64,000 nucleotides of DNA, taken from positions 124,001 through 188,000 of the forward strand of contig VWZL01000192.1 of assembly GCA_013396915.1 (NCBI GenBank), in the 5' to 3' direction. Shown here piece after piece: positions 1-11,790 of this stretch (its first letter is position 1; each line of letters begins with the position of its first letter). This DNA comes from Stercorarius parasiticus (taxonomy: Eukaryota; Chordata; Aves; Charadriiformes; Stercorariidae). Made by a program: the position numbers and the translations under genes. Under the pieces are notes generated by a model. That model searched no databases and was not told where the DNA came from. It saw only the letters and a list, made by a program, of their open reading frames with translations.

Positions 1-170
1 TGATGGATATTGCTAAGGGAAATTCAGTGTGATTGTCTGTGATCACTGGCATGTGCTCATACCCATTAGGAGACCTATTCAGCCCACTGACATTTGGTTC
101 CTAGGAGAATAGGGTAGCTGCTCTCAAAACATTTTGAGTTTGCAGTATTTTTTTCCTTCCCATTCCTTCT

Positions 171-192
171 CCCCCCCCGCCCCCCCTCCCCC
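171..192 (-). repeat. C-rich tract, G-quadruplex potential on minus strand
   Basis: The plus strand reads C8-G-C7-T-C5, followed after four bases by a T run at about 201-210. The minus strand therefore has three G runs (5, 7 and 8) split by single bases, enough for four GGG stacks with very short loops. The tract is seen directly; quadruplex folding is inferred from the known G3+ rule. Homopolymers of this length are often misread in assemblies, so the exact run lengths are uncertain. Confidence 0.7.
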
Positions 193-210
193 GTGGTTTG
201 TTTTTTTTTT

Positions 211-3200
211 CAGACAGAGGAGCAGATGTTCAAGATCAGAAAAGAGCTCGTACAGAGAACTGCCATAGTGGGAAGACGGTGCTGTATTACTATGAAAATG
301 CCATATAACAAAACCACTCATCTTCCAGTTTTGTTAATTTTCTCTCTTACTCTGTTCTGGGCAATTGTAGGGGTGATGTATAAAAGCAACAATATCATCT
401 GCAGCTACATCTGTTGTGCAGAAGAAGTGAGCTTTAGATATTTCCCTCTAAACCACAGGTGCTTTCAGAGGGTCACAAGTCTGGCATCAAACTCACCAGT
501 GGCTTCAGGACTGGGAATGGTGCAATGTCATTGTCCCTCATCACTCTAGCTTGCCTTTAGAGAATACAGGACAGTCCCCAAAATTTCTAGATCTCTCTCG
601 GAGCTGACATTTGCAGTCTTGAGAACTGCTCTCACTGACATCAAAGATTAGAGTCAATGTAGGTTTGCGGTGCGAACTAGTAGTGGCACTTGTACAGTTG
701 GTGACAGGGAAATAAAGAACAAGTTATAGCCATGTGAGAGGTGAAGAACAGATCTATTGGTGTCAGGGCGTACAGTCCACTGGATGCAAGTAGGAATCAG
801 GAGGTGATGTTCTGCAGTTTCCTGAATGACAGCATAGATGCTCCCAGGGGTCTCTGCTGGGTATAAAATACCAGATTTGCCTTCTTTTCTGCAGATATAA
901 TTCTCACTGCAACATCCTTTTCTCTGGGGTTTAATGGAACCCAGGTGTCTTTTGCCAAGATGAGTAGAACTACAGGATAGGATTGGGGAAAACAACCTCT
1001 AATAAACCCAACTTAAAGTTCTGAAGTTTATATAGCAAGGAAAAAAAAAAACAAACAAAAAAATTATCAATTTAAGTTTTGGTTAAACCACCAAAACCAT
1101 CAAACAACCTCTCTTCATTCTTCATATAACGTTCTCGTTCTTGTTTAGTGTTAGACCCAAACAGACCCGTTTTTCTTTTCCACTCCTACCTCACCAGTTT
1201 TAATGATTTAGCCATTTATTTCAGTGAAAGAGAGTAAGTTGTGGAGGCCAAAACCCATGTGGCTAATTCCTACTTGTGCGTTTTCTTCTTGCAGGCCTGC
1301 CAGATCTCAGTGCTTTGCCTAGAGACTTTCGCCGTTAGGCCAGATTGCAAACCAACTTGTTTTCTTCTCGTATGTGCGTCAGTAAGATGTTTATGGCTAG
1401 TCCCCAGAAAGGGTGGGGAAACAATCCAGGTGTGAAAACGCATGCATGTATATGCTTGCAATTAAACTGTAACCATAGTTGTAGACAGCTTTTTTTTAAG
1501 CCTTAACTTTGCCATTAGCTGGTTCCAGTTCTGAATTTGAATGCTGCTGAATTTCCAGCATTTATTTAGGTGCCGTTTTGCTGAACCTTTGGTCCAGTAA
1601 GCAAAGAAACACAACTGTTTCTCACCCATATGCAGGTGGACATTTGCGTTAGTCCTTGTTCCCCATGGAGGCCACATCAGCCTGACACTGCCCATCCGTC
1701 CTCTGTTATTTGTCATGACTTAATTTCCTTAGGGAAAAAATGTAAACCATGTTTGATGCTAAGGTTTTTTCTTGTTCATATGTGCTTTCTTTTGTCTCCT
1801 TTTGTCTTAAATGCTGTGCTTGACAAAGATCGGGTAAGACAGTTGAAATGAAAGAATAAGCTGGGAAAAAACAGCTTTAACCATTAAATGCTTTGGTGGA
1901 TAAAAGAAGAATCAGCTATTACCTGAATGAAATGGCTAAAGACATGCAACTGTCAGTAAAATCCAAATCAGTTAAGTGTTTTAGATCTTTAGTAATGCCC
2001 CAAAACAATAAACCAAGGGAAAAAAAATCAAATGGGGAACTGTTCTGAAGTTGTTTGATCTGCTTACCATTCTGGCAAAATTTATCTGGACCTTTGGGGA
2101 TTGTGGGAAAACACAGAGCTATGCTCTTGCAAGTGAGATAGCTTGGCCTATCATGGTTTAATGCATACCCAGGACAGATGGTAAAAGATGACTATGCCAT
2201 TAAAGTCCAAAGACAAAGTGCTGTGGAGGAGAACTAGGAGCAACAGCTGGAGGAGAGCCCAGGATACCTTCACAGAGGTTTTCTCTTTATCTTAAACTCA
2301 GTAACCTGAACCAGAAGGACATCCAGTCAGCAATCAAGAGAAAAATGTGATCACAGTTTCTGCATGATATATTATGAAACACTCTGAAGTTTAAGTTGTA
2401 AGAGCTTACAACGTCTCTGGAGGTCATTGGAAGAAAGGTCCTATCTGCAAATACTGAGTATTATCCGTCTGGAAGAAAACACTACTGCAACAATGGAGAG
2501 AAATTCCTTAAACATAATGTGGTTTTCCAGTGGAATTGCTTCTTGTCTTCAGAGTATCACCTGTTGCATAAATACATTTCTACAAAGGTAGCAACTAGGA
2601 ATAATCTTAAAAAAAATATATAAATTCCTTGTGTTCCCAAAGGCAAAATAGTTCTGTGGTGTGAAGATACGACTCTCACCTGACACAGTGCCATTAGTTC
2701 AGCTGAAGAGAATTGCCTATGGGCAAACATCAAACCGTGATGGATTAGGTTATGTTTTTTTCCACACAGGTGTCTCTGAGTAACTTTTCGTAAATCTTTG
2801 GAGATGAAAAATCAGGGAATAACTTAATCATGTTGTGTTATTAAAAAGATTTACTGAGCAGCACCCAGTGGATTAATTGGGTGGTCCTTAAAAAGCCTAA
2901 AATTTGGGAGTTTGCCGTGGTTGTGAAATTTCTCTTTGCATGGAGGTGGGTTTTTTCCCCCTCTATTCCACCAGCGTTTCGGGTAATAACTCTGAAAAGA
3001 AGAACAAGTGGTTGGTGACTTATCATAATTTTTTAAATTACTGGTAACTGTCACATACTACATGCTACAACGAACGAAACTGATCTGTGCAGTGTGTTGG
3101 GTAATGGAATAGTGCTAATTAGAGGACAGCGAGAATTGTATCAACCCCCTATGATTGTCACAAGCAAAACCATGGAGCAGCCTCCGCAATGGTTATAGAG

Positions 3201-4782
3201 TATCATGGTCTCAACACTGCCTAAAGGGGAAGTCTCATAAAGCTTCCCTATAAAATTTATCTGACAGATTTCCAGGCAGTAATTATAACTCTGATTTATA
3301 TGTGTTTAATATCACTCTGCTGTCTTTTTTTTTTTCCTCAAAAGAGTCTTGGAATCTTCTTGTTGTACTGTCATTCTTTCTTTCATGAAAATGGAGCCAG
3401 GTAGCTATGATGTCACAGCACTTTCTCAGCATTTGCATTAGACATGTTTTGGGGTTTGTTGTAGTTTTTTTTTCTTTTACTTTTCAAAGCATACTACAAA
3501 CCATCTTCAACCCACTATTCTTCACAGCTGGACAATGTCCAATGCGTAGGGTCATGCCTATGCAAAACAGTTAAATGTTTTTTTACGGTAGTGAGACATA
3601 GGAAGAGTCACAAATGTAGCAGCACTCAAGAAGATACCCGTGAAAAAATCACCACATGCATTTAGCACAGATCTCTTGAGCTTTGAACGTCAGGTCATGT
3701 GGAGCACTGAGATTGCCAGGCCATAAAAGAGGGGAGGGATGTGCAGTTCCGTGGTCCACCTTCCAACGAGGCTCCTTTGTGGATCCCAGTCTTCTTCCAG
3801 GTATGGGTTAGCATTGTGGTGTCCCTGCAAGCCCCTGAGCATGTGAATGGGGCTACTTGGCTTTCTCAGGCATGCAAAGTTGTAGAGCAGGAGAGGAGAT
3901 GCAATTTGAGGATGCAAATGAGTGACAGGTCAACGCAGGGAATGAGGTAGAAACACCTCAGTGAGTCTCACTTTCAGCCGCCCAGGCTTAGAAATGTCAC
4001 CCCCAAGGGTAAAAGGAGGGCTGTAGAGGGAGACAGGCACTGTGAGAGTGTATCTTTCTGTGGCTTATTAAGCAGCAGCACAAAAATGCCATTGGCAAAC
4101 CCACCCTGAAAGATCACAGAGTCCTAAATACTGCACTAGCACATCTCCAGGGCCTAAAACAGGAGAGGAAATGCTGTATTCAGCAAGTGAGTCAAAGCAA
4201 TCCAGCTTTGATGACTTTAAAGTCATGGTACTACCAAGCTGAAGCTGCAGCTTCCCTCCCTGTTCCATGAGAAAATCAGCTTCCAGTACCCTGGCTGTAC
4301 AAAATCATTAATAAAGGAGTCAGGACCAGACCAAAGAAAGCACTGAGGTGGATGTTAGATATATAATTCAAACTGTCATCATAGTCTTTCCCTGTTTTCC
4401 TCCCTCTCCCTGGATGCTCTCATTCAGCTGCTTGTTCAGAGCATCCTGGAGCCTTACTGACAACAAGACTCTTACCGATACAACTGATCTCATATAAAAG
4501 TGGCATTGTGCTTGTGGGTCTTCATGGAAAAAAACCTGACTTTTCAGCAAGAAAATATAAACTGTGCTAAGCCTGAATTCTGTATTACTACCAAGTGGCT
4601 AGATATTTATTTCCATTCCCTCTTTAATAGTAATTAGCTATTTTTGCAGGGGAAATGCAGCAATCAGACTCTCCCTTTTCTTATGTTCCTCGAAGTATTA
4701 CCTGGAACATGAACACAATTATCACGTCCAGTTGACACTTGGCTTTTTATGAATACAGGGACAAAACCCAGAAACTAACTAA
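211..4782. other. Non-coding stretch, no recognisable gene
   Basis: Apart from A-rich runs near 1030-1060 and 2608-2622 and a T run near 3327-3337, I see no repeat family or RNA gene. Short ORFs occur on both strands, but none carries a recognisable domain, low-complexity bias or splice-site pairing that would argue for an exon. It is consistent with avian intergenic or intronic DNA. Confidence 0.6.
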
Positions 4783-4822
4783 CTTTCTCTCTCTCTCCCT
4801 CTCTCCATAAATATATATATAT
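4783..4822. repeat. Compound (CT)n-(TA)n microsatellite
   Basis: A 24-base pure pyrimidine block made mainly of CT units (4783-4806) is followed by an A/T block with alternating TA (4808-4822). This is ordinary simple sequence and probably length-polymorphic. Confidence 0.85.
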
Positions 4823-4823
4823 G

Positions 4824-6081
4824 CCTTGGTGATATAATGTCAGAGTGGTTCAGATGGTGTGCAGCTAACTTGCATTTCCAGTGCCTCAAAGGCAATACCA
4901 GAAGAAGAGAATGCCCATCCTGTGGAATCCATTGCATGCCCTCTTGTCACAGTGGAGCATTAAGACTAATTCTTATATACCTTCAGATCAAGTCCAGGGG
5001 GAATCACACTGAAAAACACCCCACGCTTAACTTCACGGAGGCAGTCTTTCTCTCTAAGCCACAGCCAATTAGCAATCTCTACCTGGGTTTGCGGAGGGAC
5101 AGCACGAGGGAAAACATTACTGCCTTCAGCTCTGCGTCACTGCTCTCTCTCTCCTTCTGTGATGTAACCAAGGCATCCTTGAATTGAGCCACAAATTTCT
5201 CCTGGGAACCCTGAAAGTCTGATTACAGCACCAGGGCACTTCATTTATTTGTTTTTATTAGAATAACGCATGGGAATGAGTAATCCCTGTTTTGCTTTCC
5301 TACCTGTAGCCTACAGGGAGACACCGGTCTCCTCTCAAGGAATGGGGAATGTGAACAGGGAACCTTATTACCTCTGCCAAAGAAGCTGCTGTATTGTTTT
5401 GCCAGGAGGGTGGCAGAGTCCTTCAGGCCTCTGTGGTCCTGTTGGTGACCTGTGGAGTGGATCTGGATGGTGGGGTCTTCCTGTCAGCTGCCATCTATTG
5501 CTTGCAGACAAGAGAAAAGGGTAGTTGGACAGTAGATGAGACCCAGACCAAGTGTCTACACACAGCTAAGTCCAAGAGGTAGCTGCAGTAGCTTATTTAA
5601 GAGCAGAGGAGATAGAAAAACTGGAGCTTTACCTCCAGCTGGCCACAAGGAAGACAACACCCAACACAAGAACACATCCACACACAACATAATGTTGACC
5701 TTAGTGTTATCGTCATGCGAGTCCGTACAGCAGGGAAGGGAGTAAGCTTGGTATGGAATCTTGCAATATTTAGAGGAAACTGTTCTGTCCTACACAGTGC
5801 TGAATAAGCCATCTCCTTATGCATAGTCCAGTATGTGTCTTCCCATGGTCACACTGACAATGACTCTTCAGAACAGTGACTCCTAAGAAATATAGCTGGC
5901 TAATTACCAGGGATCAAAGAGCTGTAGTCACCAGATTTGGCATTCAGATTTGAAGAGTTTAGACACACAAGAGAAGAACCAAGACCTCCCACATTGCAGT
6001 CAGCTCTGTTTGCTACCTGACATTTGGCTCCATATCTGGGCTTCTGGATTCCTGGTTAATTTCTTTGATTGTTTGGCTGGC
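4824..6081. other. Non-coding stretch, no recognisable gene
   Basis: Short ORFs on both strands (up to 116 codons at 4837-5187) show no family resemblance. The local GC content is somewhat higher than in the flanks, which lengthens chance ORFs. No interspersed repeat was recognised. Confidence 0.55.
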
Positions 6082-6106
6082 TTTTTTTTTTTTTTTTTTT
6101 TTTTTT
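6082..6106. repeat. 25-base poly(T) run
   Basis: This is an uninterrupted T25, equal to A25 on the minus strand, between GGCTGGC and GTGAGAACC. It is the longest homopolymer in the window. It could be slippage expansion or the tail of a minus-strand retrocopy lying above 6107. I saw no matching target-site duplication and no recognisable processed gene beside it. Confidence 0.9.
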
Positions 6107-9100
6107 GTGAGAACCAGGGTTTCTGATAGCGATATGGAGTTTCCTGGCCTTGGGACTTCCAGGGAAAGGTTCTCAGATCACTTCTCATTTCATGAGAATA
6201 TTGGTGATTTTTTGGCAAACTGAGAAGAGAAAATTTTCACGTGTGGACCAAAGAACAAAGCTGTGTAACGTTGCTATGATTTGTAAGTATAATTAATTTT
6301 GATGGAGGTAACCCTTATGACCAAATCCCTGACATTACTTTAAGGCTTTTGAAGTAGTCTTTGAAGCAGAATTGCTCCCTGGAGGGTATTATTGATCTCA
6401 GTTAAAGGTGAGACCTTATTAGGTTGCTGCTATGATTTTGCTGATTCTTAGCCTACAACCCTCCAAATCAAAACAGGAAGGTGCAATTGTCCCCATCAAA
6501 AAATGAAAAAAAGACAGAAGGACTTTTCCAGGCCAAAGAACATCACGTTAGACCAAATGTAATCACAATCTGTCCACGCAATAGGAAATTTCCTGATAAA
6601 GGTGGATAGAACTTGTACATTAAAAGTCTCCTCGGAAACTCCAGCTCATGCTAAATAAACTGACCAGTAACCCCTGTTGCTACCGTCTTTTGAAGAAACC
6701 GGTCTGGTATATGGAAGGATGTTCAAACATCTGCTGTGTTTATTATTCTCACTTGCACTGAGGACAGGCTCCATGGACTGTAACAGGGATATAGCTCTCA
6801 CCCACACACGGCAGCTGCTTGAAACTGTATAGCTGAGGTCAATATTGTTTTTGTATCCCCCCCCCGTTTTATTGATTTACCAGGCAGATGACTAAATAGT
6901 TTGTGAAGCAGCTCCTGAATTAGTACACTTTTTGACCCAATGGAATTTGAAATAAAAATTGATTAATCAGCCTCATATATTAAAATAAACTCAAATTGTG
7001 TGTCATCGTCGACATGCAAGCTGCTGTTGTTCATACTCTGCTTCAAACACTTTTGCCGAGGAGCAGCAATCTTGGAAGAGGGACAGTACGGAGAGAGGGG
7101 AATTTCACAAATTCGCCACCTAATTTTAATCTACTGCTGCAGGAGAGTCAGAGCTCATGTAACTTTGGGGCTATGCTATTGCAACTGAGCCGAGTCTCTG
7201 TCTCAATGGTTTTGCATTCATATTGCCAACAGACTTTATTTTGCACTGGCGAAACACCAGGTCTTTCCCTAGTAAAACCACCCCGTGACATTGCTTCTGG
7301 AAGACAACCACAAAACCTAATCCCTTAATCCCACTTGAGAAAGCTGTTTTAAATGGAAAGCAGAGTTGTGTTCACTTCCATACTCACATGACTGATTCTG
7401 ATCTCAGTTATGCCAGTGCAAATTGAAACACATACTATAACATGGCAAAATTTGCTCTTGGTCTGGCCCAGATACTGTAATTCCCAGCTGTGTGTAAGGT
7501 GGTTCTACGCTACACTGATAGATGCATCAAAAACTCAAGAGACATCATGTATCACATTACTGGCAAAAGCATGAACTGAATTAGGAGTTATAATTTCAAA
7601 AAGCCTTTTCTTTCCCCCACTAACAGAGAGGGGTTGGGCCACTTATCTGCAGTATTAAAGATTCATATTCAGGACTATCTCTGCTTGCTTTGGAAGAAAT
7701 TCTCAGTTTTTTAGCACATGCCCTAATTTGTAAGCCATTCTCACCTGGATATTTCCTTACTTTTTTTTCCTAACCTATAAACTATAGGTTATACTCCATC
7801 TCACTCCATAGCAGCAATGTGGAGATCCAGAATCACAGCTCTTCTCCAAGTTATGCAAAGCAGTGGTTGCAAACTGCATGCCCTGCATCTTGAATGAGGA
7901 TTTTTGTGATGGAGGGCATCATCTGTTCATGCAAAAGCCTTAGAAGGTCTGTATCACTTGCCAGGGTTGTACAAGAGAAAGTCTAGATAATTTTAAAAAT
8001 AAAAGGGGAAAAAGAGAAAATCCCACTTTCTTGGTTTTAGAAATGAGCAGGAGCGAAATCTCAGTCTTCCATCTCACCACTTTGGCATAGGTGTCATTCA
8101 TAAAGTGGGTTTCTCTTCTACTCCCTGTGCTTTCTTCATTTTGTATACAGAGCTCCCGTTGCTCGCTGTGTGTGTTGTGTATCGTGGAAATGCAGAGAAA
8201 TCTAGAAGGTCTCCAGAGAGCATAAGGAAATGCCCGCTGTCGTTCATAATGGCTTGTCCAAAACAGCGATGACATTTAAATAGTGTTTATAAAGCGCATT
8301 TAAGTCCTTGGCTGAAGTGAAAAGTCATTATCATTAATATCCTGTGGTTTCTTAGGAGGCTATATTTTTTAATCCTAAATATAGGTGCTTTTATAATAGT
8401 TTTTACAGAAATGATACCTTTTATTTTTTTTCCCCTGTGGAACTGGCCCTTTTTGCTAAGCAGCTTCCAGCTGAGGCAGCAGGCAACACATGCTGCCGTT
8501 GTCGCAACTTGGTGCTGAAACTGCCAGTGACGTAGCAGGACTCCATGTAGGTGAGCTCTTGACCTCAGAAGAACCTGAGAGCTCACACCTTGCTCCCAGT
8601 AATATAGGTTCATTTTTATTATATTTATTGCTTTAACTCCATGGATTAATTTCACCTTATTCTGTCCATCAAAATTGACGAAATACGTATCTCCTGACAA
8701 CGACCGGAAATTATTTTCACTTATTTTAATGCCGTACCTTAGACTACGAGGAATCCCTTCCTTTCAAAGTCTTTTTTAAGGCAGATGGATTCCAACCTAA
8801 GAGTTTTAAATTAGGTTATTATTTGGATTTGTAATGCAAGATGGTTTCATAACTGATTTCCACAAGGCAAAACACACAATGTCATGGAAAATAGCACTTA
8901 ATACTGCAGGCCAGATCTGATCAGACAGAAGGCAGAGGAACGCTGTGACTAAACTGGAAGCAATCCCAATGCTCTGTGATGCAACCTCTCACGGAATCAG
9001 ATTGTTAGAAATGGGATAAAACTTACTGGTTCACTCTGCCTCCTTGCAACTGCTAAGACATTTCCTTGCGGAATGATAAGTTTTGTCTCATTTATATGTG

Positions 9101-9428
9101 CTAAAATATAGGTCTTTCACTACTGCTTTTTTCACATTCTTTACAAATGAAGTGATTTCCATGCGAGAAAGGGTTAGTAATACAGGTCTGGTCTAGAAGA
9201 GCAAATATCTAACTTTTCCACCGAAGTAATGACTCATTTTACCAAGAGGTCCTTGCAATGTGAAATGATATTGCACAAATTTATGTTTGCACTATTTAGT
9301 CCTGATGACAGTAGTATCAGTGCAGAATCATACAGAGAGACTTGTAGAATCACTTATAAATTTTACTGTCCACAGATGGCCATTTTAGCTACACTAATTA
9401 TCCAAAATCCAGATTCAGACTATTGTGT
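6107..9428. other. Non-coding stretch with old repeat debris
   Basis: The notable items are a C9 run at 6857-6865 and a segment near 7391-7420 with the phrase GATCTCAGTTATGCCAGTGC. That phrase resembles an old interspersed repeat with GATCTCAGTTACACCAGTG that I recall from bird and reptile genomes (from memory, not checked). The ORFs at 7940-8275 and 8287-8700 on the minus strand have no recognisable domain. Confidence 0.5.
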
Positions 9429-9460
9429 TCTGTCCTGTCCTGTCCTATCCTATCCTATCC
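9429..9460. repeat. TCCTR pentanucleotide repeat
   Basis: Three TGTCC units pass into about four TATCC units, so a G-to-A variant has spread through part of the array. This is a typical short avian pentanucleotide microsatellite. Confidence 0.85.
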
Positions 9461-10974
9461 CACTTCCCATGCAATAAGGAACTCCTGAAAGTGCATTACT
9501 AGTCTATTCTTTATCTCTAGCAGATAACTAAAACTTCTTAGTCTGATTTTGTAAAGAAAAGACACCGTGAAATTTGGGAATGGTCAAAATTAACCATTTG
9601 CAATAATTTTCCTTGCTAACAATAATTTTCAAGTAATGTCAAATGTGAACTTGAAAATATCTGACCAGGCAATGGCAGATTTGTCAAAATGAAAAAAAAA
9701 AAAGTGAAGAAAATAATTTGTGGGCAAAAATTCTGGCTTTTTTTTTCATTGAAAAATGATTTTGTAAAATCAAGGAATATATTAGCAAAAAACTTCAGTA
9801 CTCGTACTTTTTATTTGGATATTTTTTCGTTATTTATTGGGGTGGTAAATTGCTTTTGGTTAACTATTATTTTGTATTTGTTTTCTTGAAACCTGATTCT
9901 GTAAGAAATGAAAAACTATTTTCAGTAAGTTAATTATCAGTAAATGTTTAAGAATTACATTTTATTACAAGTCCTATAAAGTATTGATTAAAATATCCAA
10001 GTAAGGTGCAATAACTGAGGTTAGATCCTCTCTTAATTCTGCAAAAGGATATATATGCTATCTTCTCTAAAAAATATACTTTAATTCCTATTTTCATTAT
10101 TTTATTTTTACAGTTTATTTAACCAGCTCAGTAAAGTACAATGAAACCAAACAAACCATCTCTCAATATTGCATAGTAAGTAGAAAAACCTGGTGTGTTT
10201 ATGCTGTGTGTACAAACCTGTCACTTGTTGTCACATTAAATACAGAAAATTTGATTTTTTGTTAGAAGGATAAATATATTAACACAGATATGCATCCATA
10301 TGCAGCTCAGTAATTTCCCAAGATTCCGAAGAGTGAGAACTTCAAATGTAGATTAATAAATGTGTATTTAAATATTTAAACACAGGAATGTTTTTCAAAA
10401 GTGCTGAGAATATTACATTTCCCAGGTATGACAGTGCTCGCTCCTAACTTTGGGAAACGAAGTCCCTCATTAAGATAATTAAAGTATGTAAGACCAGTTT
10501 TTAGTCTCATTGTTTTTAAGTTCTTTGTCCATAAGTCAATGTTACAGCTCATTTCAACACTTTGAATGACCATCTCCTTCAAACAAAATTAAAGCAATGG
10601 ACTCAGGACCTGACTATTGTCACGGGAAAACCATATGAAACCCTTCTTCATGCTTTTATCACCACTGTCATTACCGATTGGCATGTGTAAGAGCATGACT
10701 TCTATCTATTCCAGACTAGGTTATAACCACCTGAAGAGGAAAACCTCAAGAGCTGCTTCTACCTCTACCTTGCTCTAAATACATGGGCTGCTCAATGGTG
10801 GTGTTCAGGAAGACAATGCATCAGTTTCCCTGCTGAAGAAAGATGCCGTTTAAAGAAATCAGCCTTATTATGTCCCAATGACAAGCATAATTAAGAATGT
10901 CTGTCTCTGAAAGGCATAAGAATAGAGGGAAAGCTTTTGTTCACCTGAGCACACTACCATCCTTGACCCATCCA
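9461..10974. other. Very AT-rich non-coding stretch
   Basis: This is one of the most AT-rich parts of the window, with many A and T runs (for example an A12 at 9692-9703). The 66-codon ORF at 9689-9889 is lysine- and phenylalanine-rich because of that composition. No gene or repeat family was recognised. Confidence 0.6.
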
Positions 10975-11345
10975 AGTAATTTAAGCCCTGGCTGAATTGG
11001 ACAAGGACAGGTGTAATTGGGTCCCAGTCTCGGCTGCTTCCAGCCTTGCAATTACCCTAATAAGGTTGTCTGTGGAGGGGTCAGTAGCTAGCGGCCAGTT
11101 TGGCTGGAGCCTTCTCCAGCTGTCAACAGAAGGAGAACAAGGAGTCCATTGGGTCACGGCGCGAGACGAAATGAATGCTGGTAATTGATCTAGTGACAGC
11201 AGCGTCTGTCCTGAGACGAGAGAAATGGGCAGCTGCAATGAAAGACTTGATGCCAAAAAAAACCGCGAACAAAAAAAAAAAGTCCACAAAGAACTCGTGT
11301 ATTTCTGAAGACGTGGCAAGGGGGGCTGTTACATGGGTCTTAAAG
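10975..11345. promoter_or_regulatory. Candidate conserved enhancer-like block
   Basis: What is seen: a compact segment richer in GC and CpG than its flanks, with about eight CpGs between 11031 and 11217, including a dense group at 11157-11168. It carries three TAATTG/CAATTA homeodomain-type cores (11014-11019, 11049-11054, 11182-11187) and two CAGCTG E-boxes (11117-11122, 11230-11235). Overlapping ORFs occur on both strands (10981-11319 minus, 10997-11188 plus), which fits low stop density and not coding. What is inferred: retained CpGs and clustered cores in an AT-rich desert are typical of deeply conserved developmental enhancers. Conservation itself cannot be seen here. Confidence 0.3.
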
Positions 11346-11639
11346 GGCATGCAGTCATGTGGACATTAAACGTGGACATTTCATTCAGCTCTGCACAGCA
11401 GTGTTGCCATCTCTGTTCATTTATGTGAAGTGAATAAAACAGGCCTTTCCATAAGCTTTTTAATTCTGCCCTCTCAGCACACTCCCTCCCAAAATACCCA
11501 AAGGTGTTTGCAGCCCATAGGTAAGGATCCATAGGTAATGTTGACAGATGGGCAATTATGTTCCCTTGGATCTTTCCAGGAAGTTTCTGGATCTACCCTT
11601 GAAAATACTTTCCCAATTAGTGGTGTGATTCAGCGTGTA
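11346..11639. other. Non-coding stretch
   Basis: It contains a small direct repeat of GTGGACATT at about 11358-11380. Nothing else was recognised. Confidence 0.5.
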
Positions 11640-11790
11640 TATTCTGAGCTTCATTATTTCAGGTGGGCTGAAATGTAATTTTAACTCGTCCTTCCATCGT
11701 TCTGTTCTTGTGACAGTTTTTAATTAAACATAGTCTTTAATCAATTAAGTGGCAGCTGCAAGTAATGTGTTAGTGCTCTGAATTTGTCTT
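11640..11790. promoter_or_regulatory. Candidate homeodomain/E-box motif cluster
   Basis: Within about 40 bases there are TAATTAAA (11721-11728), CAATTA (11742-11747) and CAGCTG (11753-11758). The segment lacks simple repeats and known transposon sequence. It may be part of the same regulatory region as the block at 10975-11345. Conservation is inferred, not observed. Confidence 0.25.

Noticed and set aside
10981..11319. 112-codon minus-strand ORF with frames on the opposite strand
   Set aside because: Overlapping frames on both strands in a CpG-richer block fit low stop density; the peptide resembles no known family. Treated as a candidate regulatory block.
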